From Stenopsyche tienmushanensis (lineage: Eukaryota; Arthropoda; Insecta; Trichoptera; Stenopsychidae), in the NCBI GenBank assembly GCA_008973525.1, contig WACJ01000125.1:1364001-1428000 (forward strand): a stretch of DNA of 64,000 nt. Direction: 5' to 3'. The translations under genes and the position numbers were made by a program. Below the pieces are notes generated by a model. The model searched no databases. It was not told the origin of the DNA and saw nothing but the letters and a program-made list of their open reading frames with translations. Below are positions 1 to 12,217 of this stretch, one piece after another; within the stretch, counting starts at the first letter, position 1, and every line of letters begins with the position of its first letter.

Positions 1-3000
1 TTTATCTCATAATGTGTTATTGGAACTGTATTAACCTTACCTTCCCGAGCTTGACAAATGCTGGAAATCGATTCGCTCATATCGGGATGACATCTAAAAA
101 AGCAATATCGAAGAACACCTTTATCACAAACATTCCTTTCACGGCAAACAATAAAATAAAACGCCTGTAGTGCTCCTGCCGTATTTTTATTGTAATCATT
201 CAATCTGAATCGATTGAGGAATTGTGAAATGAGCTTTGCTATAAAGCGAATATCGTTTCTATATCACCCCGACCATATTTCTTCAACAATTTCAAGACAG
301 CGAAAGTGTCAGAATTGTAAAGTAGACCCCACAAGCTCGATGTGTAGATATAATGTGAAATCACATCAATCACCCATCTGTGTGAAGGGTAGGAAATGAA
401 TAAACTTGTAGATTGACTGGAAACTGGTTGAATCCCTTTATAGTCCGCACCGCGAATATCGGAGGGATGAACTTTTAAAAAATCTTGATTTATTCAACAT
501 CAGTAATTGTGGTAACTCAATTTAATAATATTTTAGAGGAAATAATACAAAAGCATAAAACAAAGCGAAATGTATATCAGAATGTAAACATGTTCAGAGT
601 TTTACGCCTGAAGGAATCAAAAGTACGTATGATGCCAGGGAAAAATTGTATAGATGCATCGATGATATTTTTTTAATGATGTTCCATGGATTCAAGGATG
701 AATTCCATTTGTATTTCAATAGCAAACCACTGAAAAATTACAGGATGCAATGAAATTATATTCCAAAATATTTACATATAAAAAGTAAAATCAAATTTCG
801 ATTGGAAATGTATCTTAAAAGGGTTTAAGTGATTATCATTGATTATGCTTTAAAATTTATTTATTAAGATTATGGGTAATTTTTATAATTTATTCTACCA
901 ATTTTAATATAAAATAGTTGATAAATACAAAAACCACGTCATCAAATTTTATCTGTTTGAATCTATTGTGGAATTTTAGTTAGGAAATAAACTATGACAG
1001 AAAATTAGACAAAATCCAGATTGAGACGATCAATCGAAAATTTTAATTCTGCTCATGTTCCAAATTTGATGGCACAGTTAAAATATTTTTCCACCATCCG
1101 GATTTAAACTCGAACTTTTAAAATAAGAGCTCATCACCTAGTCCAAAATACTAACTTTCGGTATTTATTTTTCAGGGATAAACATTCATATACGATGTGC
1201 TTTTTTTCTCATGGACCCCCTTTCTCCTTTCATTTTTGCAAACGCGGCGATTATTCTTGCAATTTCGACAACTCTGATACTTACAGAGCCTATTTTGGAA
1301 ACTTAGAAAAAGACCTAACCCACAAAAAAAATGTTGGTCCACGTGAAAAATAGTCTTTGCTTTTTGAATATGATTAAATTAGAATAAAATTATTTCAATT
1401 AGAGTTTTTGGTAGGGTTGCATATTTGTCTCTGCCTACTTTTATTAATCGTCTATATATTCTCTTTTATAACTAGAAAATCATGCTAAGTCTAGATCGAC
1501 TGAATCAGAAATAATAACCAGTATATGTCCCGAATTTCTTTATATGATAATTTTATATTCCATACATTTTGCTATAATATTTATTGATAGTTGCGGTATT
1601 TTAAACTGTATCATAAAATTACCACTAAAAAATGACTATATTTTTATTATTCTTAGGTGCCATTTTTGCTATGGAACATTTTTGTAGACAGGGTTATTTT
1701 AATGAATTTTCTAGATCTATAGATATATGATCGATATAATTTCACTGTATTTATCAATACGATTTGATAATGAGCTCGAACCATTATAGGTGGAGTGCAG
1801 GTACAATTGATTATCGACCCAGTGTTTTACTATCAAACCACAATGAATATTGCAACAATATAAAAAATATATTACTGCAACTTGACAATCATTGCCAAAA
1901 TGTATTCTCATTCCGGAATTATGAATCACTATTAAGTTTTAACACCAAAATGCATCAAATTTGGCAAGTGTGTTAATATTGGCAATTGTGGCAAGCGATT
2001 AAATTGTGGCGCACATTATTGAGTAAAATTTGACTACTCACAATACATTAACTTTGCTTTGAAAGCTGTTTATGAATTGCGAGTATTCAAGCACATCGTT
2101 GTTATTAGTAAAATTTTATTCGAGCTTTCAAAATCAATAACCCTTCTTTCTATTCATCGTGTTTTTTTAATTGCGCGAGTTCATCTTACATAATAAGGCT
2201 TTGTTTATATTTCAAATAAATCAAACATTAATTTGGAACAGGCTTATTCCTCGATCATCTTTCAATTCTCAATGGCCGCGCGTATTTATACAAGACACCA
2301 GAATAGCAAAGGCTATTCTCGCTTAAATTAATAAGCAGCAGAAAAAGGAAGAAAAACAAAAACAAAAACATCAAAGCACAAAGAACCACTCAACTCGTCA
2401 AGCAAATCATAAATTAAACTTTCACCCCTTTGGCGTGGGGGTTGAATAAATTTTAAAATTCATCGAGATCTCGCTCACCGGGAGCAGCTAGACCGGTTTG
2501 CATGAAAACAAATAGCTAGATTGATTCACGCTCTTTTGGACTCGCACAAAATGGTCAAATGCCCGAACAGAATCCGTATTTCTATATTTGAGAACAATGA
2601 GGATATTGAAAAACTTCCGGAGCGCATTTCAATTGTAGAGAAGTAGTCGAAGCTACTAATGGACTAGGGCGTAACAATAATATGGATTTTTTCGAAAATA
2701 AACAACTTATTCTGAGCATTGGGGTATAGAAAAATCACGAGTACCAAGCTACGCTACTGAACTTTTCATTTCACATTTTTCATTCCAGAATAATTTTTAG
2801 CTTGATCTGAGTTCCACAATATTTTTTTTGCCCTTTTTAAGACCCCACATCTAAAAAGCTTGCTCCTGGTCGATATCAAAAAATCTCTCCTCCAAAAAGT
2901 CCTCCTTATAATCATTTTAATTGCAGGTTATTTTACAATTCTTATTTTTTAAATTTAACCCATGAACTGCTAAGTTACGATATATCGTAGTTCGGGATCC

Positions 3001-3167
3001 GGTCAATAGTGCTATCGACGTCGACGATGACGTCATACTTTCTGTCCGCCAGGGCATTAGAGGTTGAAAACATTTTTATCTTTGTGCTTGTTTATGAATT
3101 TAAGCAAAAGAACCTCTAACTCCCAATAAAATGTTGTCGGTCCATGTGCACAACAATCTGTATAAAC
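1..3167. other. AT-rich non-coding stretch
   Basis: No gene is recognised here. The frame at 214-399 (+) encodes 61 residues with a Cys-rich end (RKCQNC and later CVKGRK). This loosely recalls the C-terminal zinc-binding tail of piggyBac-type transposases, but too few cysteines are in register to call it. A weak tRNA-like piece lies at 1060-1165 and is listed separately. The rest holds homopolymer runs and short chance frames. Confidence 0.5.
1060..1165 (-). repeat. possible tRNA-derived SINE fragment
   Basis: On the minus strand a GGACTAG segment is followed by GTTCGAGTTTAAATCC, which resembles a pol III B box (GGTTCRANNCC), and then by GGATGGTGG. The piece at 16021-16110 has the same order of motifs (GGACTAG, GGTTCAAATTT, GAGGTGGCGAA). 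No clear A box is visible here and the boundaries are guesses. Confidence 0.25.
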
Positions 3168-4099
3168 TTAAGGCGTCTTCTCACTTTAGGCGCCTCAAAA
3201 ATAGGCTATTTTCACGATTTTTTTTCGAGGATTTTCGCTAAAAATTATGGAATAAAATGGATCTTATGTAATAAACACATCTTTCAAGTAAATTAAAAAA
3301 AAATATTTTTATTTTTTTGAACAATTATTATAATAAAACAGTAGCATCGAAAAACCCGTGTAGAAATACTATGTTCGTAGCTTGTTGATGGTATCTCCGA
3401 GATGGATCATTTGAAACAAAAAAATAAATAAGTTTTAGATTTAGTATATCAGTGGCTATAGCGCATATCATCAGATTTTTGATATTTGCGAAAATAACAA
3501 AATGGCGCATGTTTTACGAAAAAGTATAAAAAAAAACGCGTTTTTTTTGCAGTTTTTTGTAAAAAAAAAATTACTTAAAATCAAAATTTCAAAAATTTGA
3601 TGATATGCGCTATAGCCATAACTATGAAGAATATGTCATTCAAATTTCATGACAATCGGCCGGATAGTTTCCGAAATTTCATCAACAAGCCACCGAAAAA
3701 CCTTGTTTTGAGATAAACGCGTTTAAAGTTTTGGTTGCAGAAAAATTACCCAGACACAGCTGTTGAAACACTCTTTGTTATTTTGGGTATTTCCTCCGAA
3801 GATCTTCATAAATTGGTTTCAAAATCTCGTGAACATCTTCAGCTAAAGCAAAAGGGTGTTTAAAAGTTTCTATCTGATTGTTTTTCACCACTTTCTTGTA
3901 CTTGCACCATGAGTCTGAACAATACGTATGCAGCCGGGTGCTCTCAGGTAGTCACCTAACGGTCGCCCAAAAATGTAATTAGACTCGTTCGATCTTTATG
4001 AAATTTCGATATAACATTTTTGAAGATATACACTTTCAAAATTTAAAATAAAATAAAAATCGATTTTTTTTAAATTTGTAAAGTGAGAAGACGCCTTAA
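3168..4099 (-). mobile_element. TTAA-flanked MULE-like non-autonomous element, copy 1
   Basis: The element starts TTAAGGCGTCTTCTCACTTT and ends with its exact inverse, giving 21-bp terminal inverted repeats that include TTAA at both ends. The minus strand around 3755-3960 keeps a transposase remnant with YCSDSWCKYKK, then HPFALAEDVHE and LKPIYEDL. This matches the SWC...P...L..PIYE.L signature of Mutator-like transposase domains in insects, as also seen at 24933-25262. The frame soon hits stops, so the element is defective. The middle contains a perfect 21-bp inverted repeat (3453-3473 with 3598-3618) and a weaker outer pair near 3380 and 3680. A second copy lies inverted at 38068-38940. TTAA may be the target duplication or part of the TIR; no 8-9 bp MULE-type duplication is visible. 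Superfamily assignment is inference. Confidence 0.8.
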
Positions 4100-5483
4100 T
4101 TGTATTTGATATAGATATTTTTAAATTATTGTAGACTCATAATCAACCCTCACCTATGTAATTTATCATTAAAATTATTTTTTAATCAAAATTAAATTCG
4201 AATAAATTTATAAATATTATGAAAATCTTAAATATATGGACCTGATTTTGTATACAGATTTTGGCTTGTTTGTGGAAAGAAAGTAGGACGCAACCGTATT
4301 TACATATCATATAGATATATTTTTTAATCTTTGTACATTTGTTTCAATTTCAAATCAAAATGTTTGATCATAAAGTTTGTATGGATAGCAAAAAATAAAT
4401 AATCAGAAATCTCTGGCGGATCCATCGTCCATCACTTCCTGACAGAACCAGCGAGCTTCAACCAACATCACAATATACGGCCGCAATAATAACCTGCATC
4501 GCAGTTTCGCAAACTATTATAGATAACAAAAAATATCATTAAAAAATCTACATGAGAAATCTCATTAAGAAACATCAAAATATTATTTATCTATAAATAT
4601 CAAGAAAATCGACAGTCATCGATTTTGGAAAATTATTTTTATTTTTGCAAATCATTTCTCAGATTTGTTCTATAAGGCTATTATATTTGTCATTTAGACG
4701 ACATGTATATTTTTAATTTGTCCAATTTTGAATATTTTTTGGTTCGCAGTTTGGAGACTCCCGCTCGTCCGAGAATATTATTTTTACCCCGTCAAGTTTC
4801 AATTTCTCGACGTCACTACATATCGGATTTATCCGAGCAATAAAAATGTGAGCTTCCCAAATGTTGGCAATCCAGCCACGGTCGTGGTGGTAGAATGAGA
4901 TGAATATCCGTGATAAGCCTGACGAGCCTGATCGGCCATGGCCATTCGGACACATTATTATTGGAAGCGCCCTCAACCAAAAACAATATCCCCACAACTC
5001 TCATAAATGTTGCACTACCTATCTATGTCCACAGAAACATATCTTCAGTGGTGTGGAATGAAAATTTTAATAAGCTATTTCCATTATTATATACAGCAGT
5101 GTTTCCAGAAGAACAATATTACATATTCTTGGTGATCTCAACGACCTTCTGGTCAATAGTTAATCGACTCTTAAATTATCACCTCATCTATGATATATAG
5201 TTATATTATTAATATCAACAAACCTTTATTCAGAAAAATAAAATTATACAAGGTGAAATAGTACACATTTACATAAAAAACAGTTTAACAATTTAATTCT
5301 TAGATTACTATCCTTATCTTAATTACAAATATAAATTTTAGTTTTTAATAAATTTTACATATTATAAGTTAAGAAAAATAGAAAACATAAAATCCCTTAG
5401 CGACATACTACCTTAAAACCTATTTTTCAAACTAAAAATAAATCATTCAATCAAATATATCTCGCACTCATAATTATCTACTT
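4100..5483. other. non-coding stretch
   Basis: AT-rich sequence. The 94-residue minus frame at 4713-4997 was examined as a possible LINE endonuclease piece, but no motif could be aligned. Nothing else is recognised. Confidence 0.4.
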
Positions 5484-5670
5484 ATACATCGATATCGTTT
5501 TATGAATCAGACCGCGGTGCCAGACAGTGTCGAATGCCTTTTCGATGTCGAGTAGTACAATACCGGTGCTTCTCTTCGTGTTAAAGTTTCTAGAAAAATA
5601 TTCGGTCAATCTGGACAATTATTGGGCCGTAGTGTTGTGTTTCCTACAAAAACCGAACAACTCATCATTA
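5484..5670 (-). pseudogene. Jockey-type LINE reverse transcriptase fragment
   Basis: The minus strand reads INDELFGFCRKHNTTAQ, a stop, then [12 protein letters not shown] and [20 protein letters not shown] before another stop. This is the segment of Jockey-superfamily reverse transcriptases from the QFGFR..HSTT motif to the first catalytic-aspartate motif ([11 protein letters not shown]). A TAA replaces a sense codon after the TTAQ motif, and the frame closes shortly after HRGL. No endonuclease, FADD motif or tail is found nearby, so this is a small dead remnant of an element distinct from the LINE at 45751-50330. Confidence 0.7.
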
Positions 5671-5829
5671 ATAATATTTATACTGAGTTTATCCAGTCTA
5701 TTTGGGTTATTGGCCAATGGAAGATTTTTAATAGCTGTATTATCAATTGTGTCGAAATCTGGGTATTTCTTGCTTTCAAGTTTTCTAATTATTTTAGTTA
5801 TAAAGTTTATTGTATAGTTTAGTTATATT

Positions 5830-8800
5830 ATATAGTTATAGATAGACTATTGCCTTTAGGAAAAACATAAAAAACAATGCAAATTAAAACTGCTCTTCGT
5901 AAATACACGCTAAAACTTTTGATCGAGTTTGACGAATTGATATAAATTTAATGATTACCATGCAAATATTTAATACCAATGAATCTAAAATGTAGTGGAA
6001 GAAAATTGAATAAGTAATTTAAAAGTGCTTTCATAGCAACCATAGATTCAGTTAATATATTCTTATGAATTTATGTAAATTTGTGTTTATTTAAGCTGTT
6101 TTCTTTCTGAAGCCATGGGAAATCTCATTATTAAATAGAAATTGCTTTTAAACAACGAACTAAATTATTCATATTAAATGCAGCAAACCATTGTAATTTA
6201 GATGCTGTATCATTATATACTTCAATGATTCCATAATATAATTTATACGTTGTTTTAGATACAATATATATTAATATTGATGTCAAAATGAAACTCGGAC
6301 AGCCGATAGACCAGTATATTTATTTATTCTTATATTTGTGATTCGTTTACAAACATTGCCATTATGCAGTTAAGCATAATAATTTATTTTGTTTAAGATT
6401 CATTTATTAGCCTGTATTTTATTATCGCAATATAATAATGGTAAATTTGGCATAACATAATGAATCCGTCGTAAGCCGGAGCGATGCTGAAAGAACGGAG
6501 TCTGCGGTACTGAGTGACGGATGCTCCTTAGAGTAGCTTCTCGCTTCAGTATCCAATTGTGACAGATAGACAGACATCAGACAGTGACTGACTGGATTGG
6601 GGGTTCGTGTAATCGAACCCATCTCCTGCGCTGCTGTATGTCTATTCCGAGTTACCCCGGACTATGACGAAAATGCGATGGAGGAGGAAGGACAAAGGTT
6701 AAGCTAAACTTCATGGGAATACTACCACGGGTTCATTACCACCACGAGTCCAACCTCAGTAGATAAGAGGCTAAGTAGATACTTGTTAGAAAAGTTTCAA
6801 TAAAATTTAAATCAATATAAATTTGAAACCCTTCAAGATTTTCACGCACCGCCACTGGCAAGTCAGCACACAGGGCTGCATTTGTTGGTACGCTAAGTTC
6901 AAATAACCACGGCAGATTTTCAATTTAGAGTACCGCGTACGATTACATGCGCGTACAACGACTGCCCTCGCAATACCAGTTTCAATTTCATCTTTTTCTA
7001 CTTCATATTTTCATTCGCATACGATTCAACCGTGTACACAAGACGAGGGAGAGAACAGCTTCTCCTCAATACCCGACCTGATTGCAGAATATTAAGCTGC
7101 ATGGAAGATACAAAACTTTGCCAGTAAATTATATGATATTATAGGGATACACAGACTGAACTTCATGGTCTAACTTTCAAGCACTTCATACAAATTCATA
7201 ATTAATTAAACGTGGGCGTAGTGCAATAAAAACATAAATGCACTCATTGGCTTCTTCATGAATGCACTGTGCACTTTACAGATTTTCTTTATAATACATG
7301 CAATAAAATTAAACTGAAGTATATAAATACAATTATTTGCCACTGCTTCAAAGACTATAACATTAAACAACGATTTAAATTTGCTTCGAATGAGCGTCAA
7401 GATAAACAGTGAAGGATGTCAGTTGTCTGTGAAGTTGAAGGAGCAAAACCACAATCATTCCCGTCGTGTTAAACTGCAGACAGTGCGTCAGAAGTTGAGT
7501 CAACTTAAGAGAGTAATTAAAATAATTTCGGTTAGCTAATATCATCAACTGATATAAGGAACTACACCATTCTGCAGTCGAGTTTCGTAGCGGGATGCCA
7601 ATTATTTTACCACCCTCATGTAACAATAACACATGAACAATCAATGTATATCACTCGAAATATACAGAATTATTAATATCTTATCTAACCAATCGTTAGT
7701 TTTAATATTTCCGATGGTGCTTCATTAAAGATTGAAATCTTTTATCGAAACATAGCATAATATGAACACATTATTTAAGATAAAAGATGAAGCAAGCTAG
7801 AAAAAATCAATCATGATCAATTTTATTAAGAAATTGAATCAATGTCATGCATTTATATATTAGGATTTCCCATAAATTTCTTTCTAAAAAAATTAAAAGT
7901 CTTTAATTGGCTCCTATAATTCATTTTTGGATTAAAATATATCCAGGGACATACGTTCAAATGTTCAAAATCTTCATTTGCATAAGTATAGCATATGTAT
8001 CGTAGCCCATGGTGATAACAGGAGCCACTATAAAGGTAATGAGCAGAAATTAAGGAGTCGGCTTTCGTAGTGGAATTTCGGGTGTCCAAATCTGGTATGC
8101 AGTTAAGTGAATCCAGCAAAGACGCAAGACCCTAATCCTGAATCCGTAACTGTCAACACCGCCCCTTCCGCCCGTTTGGTTTAATTATACGCCACTATCT
8201 CAACACACTACATATGGCCTCTGCAGATTGTTGCGGTTCTGGAAACTTTCTGCCAGACATGGCCTCCTGCCTTTCAACGTGTCTACTCAATATGGCCAAA
8301 TAAATAATATTCACAAGCTACGTTAGATATTTTGCCAGGGATCTACCTGTGGTTTTCTCTCGGCATAAGATATGAATCTGTTGAAATCTGTCCATCAAAA
8401 TGATTAAATCTATGATATTCGTATGAATGTCAAACCATCCAAAGTATTTTTTTTTTGTTGTAAATTGGACCCAAAAACTATTTTTTTATTAAAATTATTG
8501 ATTAAATTAATGTATTGAAATATTTATTCGACATAGTTCTCCCCGTTGCTTTAAATATCGCATATATGTTAAGATGGAAGAAAACTTCTCTTCTAAAATG
8601 TTTCATGTCGTGTCTGACATGGTCCGTTTTTTATTTCATTTTTTTGCAAAATCTACAATTTGCATACGATTGTTGTTCCATACTCAAAGAGAAAATGCTG
8701 ATGAGATGGCTTGCAAGCGAAAATGTTGTTTGCTTACTTTGAGAAGCCAGTTCTCTGAAATTGACTATTAGGTTAAGCAAATTTAAGCCAAGATCGCAGA

Positions 8801-9260
8801 TATTTGGAGAGCGTCAAAAATAAAAATTAAATCAGCTCTCCCGAAGAATAACGTATAATTAAATCATTTCATCGCATTTTTTCGGCCATAAAATAAAGCA
8901 GTGTTTCTCAATATTTTTTTCCTTGTGAAAGCTCATCTGAATATTTTTTCATCCAATAAAAAAATTGCCTTGATGCTTATATTTTTTTCAAAGGCATAGA
9001 TAGCATATTATTTTTTTTGTAATAATAGTTCAATAAACCGTAAAAATATTTTTAATTGCATTGAAAAAAAATGACATTACTTATGGGAACCCGATACAAA
9101 AATATTTTTAACCTTTTGCGCTCCTAAAAAAAAATCCTGGAGGTCCCTAAATATTTAAGACATTTTTAAGAAAAAAATAATTTTGTGTATCCGTTAGTTT
9201 CATACAAAAAATAATATGATTACGGAAAAAGATAAGATATCGACCACAAAAACGATAATA
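5830..9260. other. mostly non-coding stretch
   Basis: A 22-bp motif shared with two other sites lies at 6281-6302 and is listed separately. The part from about 6460 to 6780 is richer in G+C and contains GGTTCGTGTAATCGAACCC, a short palindrome near 6590-6620 that recalls a tRNA B box; no tRNA fold could be drawn. From 6840 to 9260 nothing is recognised. Confidence 0.4.
6281..6302 (+). repeat. dispersed 22-bp motif, copy 1
   Basis: The 22 bases TGTCAAAATGAAACTCGGAC-AG recur identically at 39322-39343 and with three changes at 35318-35339, always in the same orientation and followed by AT-rich sequence. The flanks do not align. The reverse complement (CTGTCCGAGTTTCATTTTGA..) could be a solo transposon terminus, but no inverted partner is seen. 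Confidence 0.5.
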
Positions 9261-9755
9261 TTAGGTTGTCTCATAAGTTTCTTTCGTTTTCATATTAAGA
9301 AAAAAATAAACAATAATTTGTATTACATCAAAATCTATTGAATAATTTTGAAAAATTTATATTTATATTAACTACCCCCTTCCAGTCCCACCAAATGCAT
9401 AGCAACAATTTTTTTTGGATGTAGGCCAGGTTTAGCTACAGTTAAAGCTTCTGTACCCTTGGTCCAAGACCGTTTACGTTGGATATTCTCATGGAGTATC
9501 CAACTTTCATCTCCAGTGACAAGTCTCTTCAAAAAAGGTTGGCTATTATATCGTTGGAGAAGAATATCGCATGTTGAAATACGCTTAAGTGTATTTGAAT
9601 CAGTCAATTCATGAGGAAGTCACACATATGAACGATTGATGTAGTCCAATTTTATCAGATGATTATGGACGGATGTTCGTAAACAGTATATTCACCAACC
9701 TTGGCTATGATTAGATCTGTGTTCATTTGCGAAAGAAACTTATGGGACAACCTAA
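9261..9755 (-). mobile_element. mariner family A, deletion derivative copy 1
   Basis: TIRs TTAGGTTGTCTCATAAGTTT and its near-perfect inverse bound the element, and TA flanks both sides as expected for Tc1/mariner insertion. The minus strand encodes a piece of mariner transposase with the first catalytic motif VTGDESWI, then WTKGTEAL and GLHPKK. The second half of the transposase is gone: the frame jumps from the WWDWKG region directly to the 3' untranslated sequence. Like the other three family A copies it starts in the second helix-turn-helix, 3-4 bases after the TIR, and lacks the first DNA-binding domain. At 495 bp it is far below the roughly 1.3 kb of a complete mariner and cannot be autonomous. 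Confidence 0.9.
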
Positions 9756-10269
9756 TATATTGACTCGAATTTAATTTTACAAACTATCTAAAGCTTATTG
9801 TTTGTCAAACTTTTTTTTTATTTTTGGTAGTTCTAAATCGAAAAGTTAAAAGCAATCAAATTCAACAGTCTTAGAGGTATTTGATTTTTTTTTTAAATTA
9901 TATTTTTTTGATACTGTTGTTTCTATTTACGATACTATCAAAGTGCTTATGGGCATCATATATTCCGTTAAAAACGTAAATCTTAATAAGGTATACTTAT
10001 CTACACATTGTTGTATTTTAAGCGCTTGTGAACTTTGTAAGGATACATTTTTTGAACCCTTGTTAAAAATTGAGCTCAATGATACTACATAATACTAACT
10101 TACTATAATATGCACTTTGGCCTCGACGTTGCTATTGTAGCTCCAGAAACATGCCCGGTCAAATCTTTTTTAATCTACCTGATCTGAATTTTTACCTTTG
10201 TCCGATATTTCGAACTATCTATCGGGTTCATTATTAAGGAATAACTAATAATAGTTTTTTATAACACAT
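9756..10269. other. non-coding stretch
   Basis: AT-rich sequence with homopolymer runs. Nothing is recognised. Confidence 0.5.
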
Positions 10270-10480
10270 ATTCGATCGTCGAAAGCTTACCAAAGATACA
10301 CAAACCAGGCATGTCATTAAGACCCATCATCAGCGCCAGAGGTTCTCCCACACAAGGCTTTAGCTAAATATTTAGCCAGACCAGCCAATTGTGGAAAGCG
10401 CAATGTCTTATATTAAAAACTCTCAAGAATCTCTGAAAATAATACAATCGCTGAAACACAATGGTTTTTTCAAACATAAT
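10270..10480 (+). pseudogene. Penelope-like reverse transcriptase fragment
   Basis: The plus strand reads SLPKIHKPGMSLRPIISARG followed by SPTQG. This is the conserved LPKIHKP...LRPI.S..GSPT block of Penelope-like element reverse transcriptases. A one-base shift then gives LAKYLARP, and a second shift gives SYIKNSQESLKIIQSLK, matching the following KYLA...SYIKNS.DF block. Two frameshifts and the lack of any further reverse transcriptase or GIY-YIG endonuclease sequence show an old fragment. The order of blocks and their spacing are what make the call, since each is short. Confidence 0.65.
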
Positions 10481-12049
10481 TATTATCAAAATCATATATA
10501 TTAATATATACAATATATATGATTGATTAAAGTATATTACAACTTTTTTTATAAATCCATATCGTCGTCGACTTTTGGCCTATCTCGGGACATTGTGTGG
10601 AAATCAATAACGGCATTTTTTAAATTTTACATATTATTGGTTTGTTTTTAAATTAAATCAGGATTGATACATTATAATCTCAATAATTTATAGCAATAAT
10701 ATTTTATCCTAGCATATGATGTTTTTGCATGAGCTTAGACTGCTTTGATGAATGTTGTCGGTTGTAAGATCGCTGATGTTTTCGAAACTAATTTGCGTGT
10801 TTTTATTCTTCTTTTTCTGATGCAGCGCCTCAGGAAGCAGTTTATATCCTAATTTGAAGGCCTTGGCAATTTGCTTCGGTTTAAAATAGATCAATCGAAC
10901 AAAGGATGAAGCCATTTCAGGCAGGTTTTGTTGAAAGTTTAAGCCCGACGTTAGTTACCTCTCGTCGCTTGACAGCCCGAGGATTCAGCACTTCGGGGGC
11001 GAATCTCAATAATTAAACTGTCTGAAGCAGCCCAGGCACTCTTCACCGTAGCACGCCTCTAGAAATACGTTCAGGTACCATGGATACCTTTTGTTCTGCA
11101 AAAATCTAGTCTTCGCAGTCATTTCTCAGCCACGCGCTAAGTTTCAATGCTGAAAATTTCATTAAACAATCTATTATTATCCTATCAAAAAAGGTGAACC
11201 GTTTTCTAATGAAATATCCGCTTTTATCTCATTTTAGTATATTTTAAGGGCAAAGAGACTTGCTCAACCAACGTTAATTCATTTCTACTTCAATTACGCT
11301 CTATAGTATATTTATAAAATATATTTTCAAGTGGCAAAAATTAATAATTGTTGAATATTGTGACCGACGCTAAAAAGGCGCAATTGCACGTCGTTGTTTT
11401 TAAATGTTTTTACAACGCATTCTACTAACGATGCTCAAATTATTGAATATCGTCCATGGTTATATAACCTGGACCAAAAATATAAGCAATAGGGATTGCA
11501 CCTCAGATTCTGCCAGCTATTAACTACTCTAAATCATTGGTAAAATCTCTTTTTAACTAAAAATTTCTGTATTAGTCATATTCAATTAAAGTGGACGTGA
11601 AAAGTTTCTCATCTAAGAGAAGAAGCTTTTGTCCTGATGAAGTAGTTTATCATTTTGGACCACTATTATTGAGCATTGTGATGCACTAGATTTATCGAAT
11701 ATATATTCCAACATTTCATATCATATATTCCATATATTTCATAATCATACATTCCAAAATTTTATGCCAAATTTATTTGGATTATTTGGCGTGTTTTATG
11801 TAAATTGGAATCGACCTTTTGAAGGAATGAATTGTTCATCAAATAGAATATTTTCGTATAGTAAGTTTGACTATCTAATGTTCTAATGTTGAGCTAGCAA
11901 GTAATAATTAATTAGGATTTACTACTTAAATTTAAGGTAGTCACATTACTAAACATGAGCATCGTTGAGAATAGACGATAAAGTATATTTTTATTATACT
12001 TGAGAATAAATTTAAAACGTGTGTTTTTAAGGTATTGTCAAAAATATAG
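10481..12049. other. non-coding stretch
   Basis: Holds an AT-only palindrome at 10490-10524. The 68-residue minus frame at 10709-10915 is Lys-rich and unrecognised. Nothing else is supported. Confidence 0.4.
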
Positions 12050-12217
12050 TACACTTGGGTTTATTTTTATGCGATAGGTATGGGAGTCGCATATAAAAAA
12101 TACGCATAAAAAAAGACTTGAACTACAAAGAAAACCAAGAGATAGGTTCTGTTATTTTTAAAAACCGCATAACTTCAAAAACGCATAAAAATCTGCATAA
12201 AAACAGACCCAAGTGTA
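12050..12217. mobile_element. 168-bp MITE
   Basis: The left end TACACTTGGGTTTATTTTTA and the right end (inverse TACACTTGGGTCTGTTTTTA) form imperfect TIRs of about 24 bp, both running on into TGCG/TGCA. The interior has further copies of ACGCATAAAA in both directions, so most of the unit can fold back on itself. There is no coding capacity. The superfamily is not identified; a TA-target family is plausible because both TIRs begin with TA. Confidence 0.7.

Noticed and set aside
214..399. Possible piggyBac C-terminal Cys-rich tail (RKCQNC ... PICVKGRK)
   Set aside because: The cysteine spacing does not complete a zinc-binding pattern and no upstream DDE motif is seen.
4713..4997. Possible LINE endonuclease C-terminus (minus)
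   Set aside because: No SDH box or conserved GDxN-type motif could be placed in any frame.
6580..6625. GGTTCGTGTAATCGAACCC as a tRNA B box or T arm
   Set aside because: No acceptor, D or anticodon stems can be drawn around it; it is a simple palindrome.
10490..10524. 12-bp inverted repeat made only of A and T plus one C/G pair
   Set aside because: Expected by chance in such AT-rich sequence.
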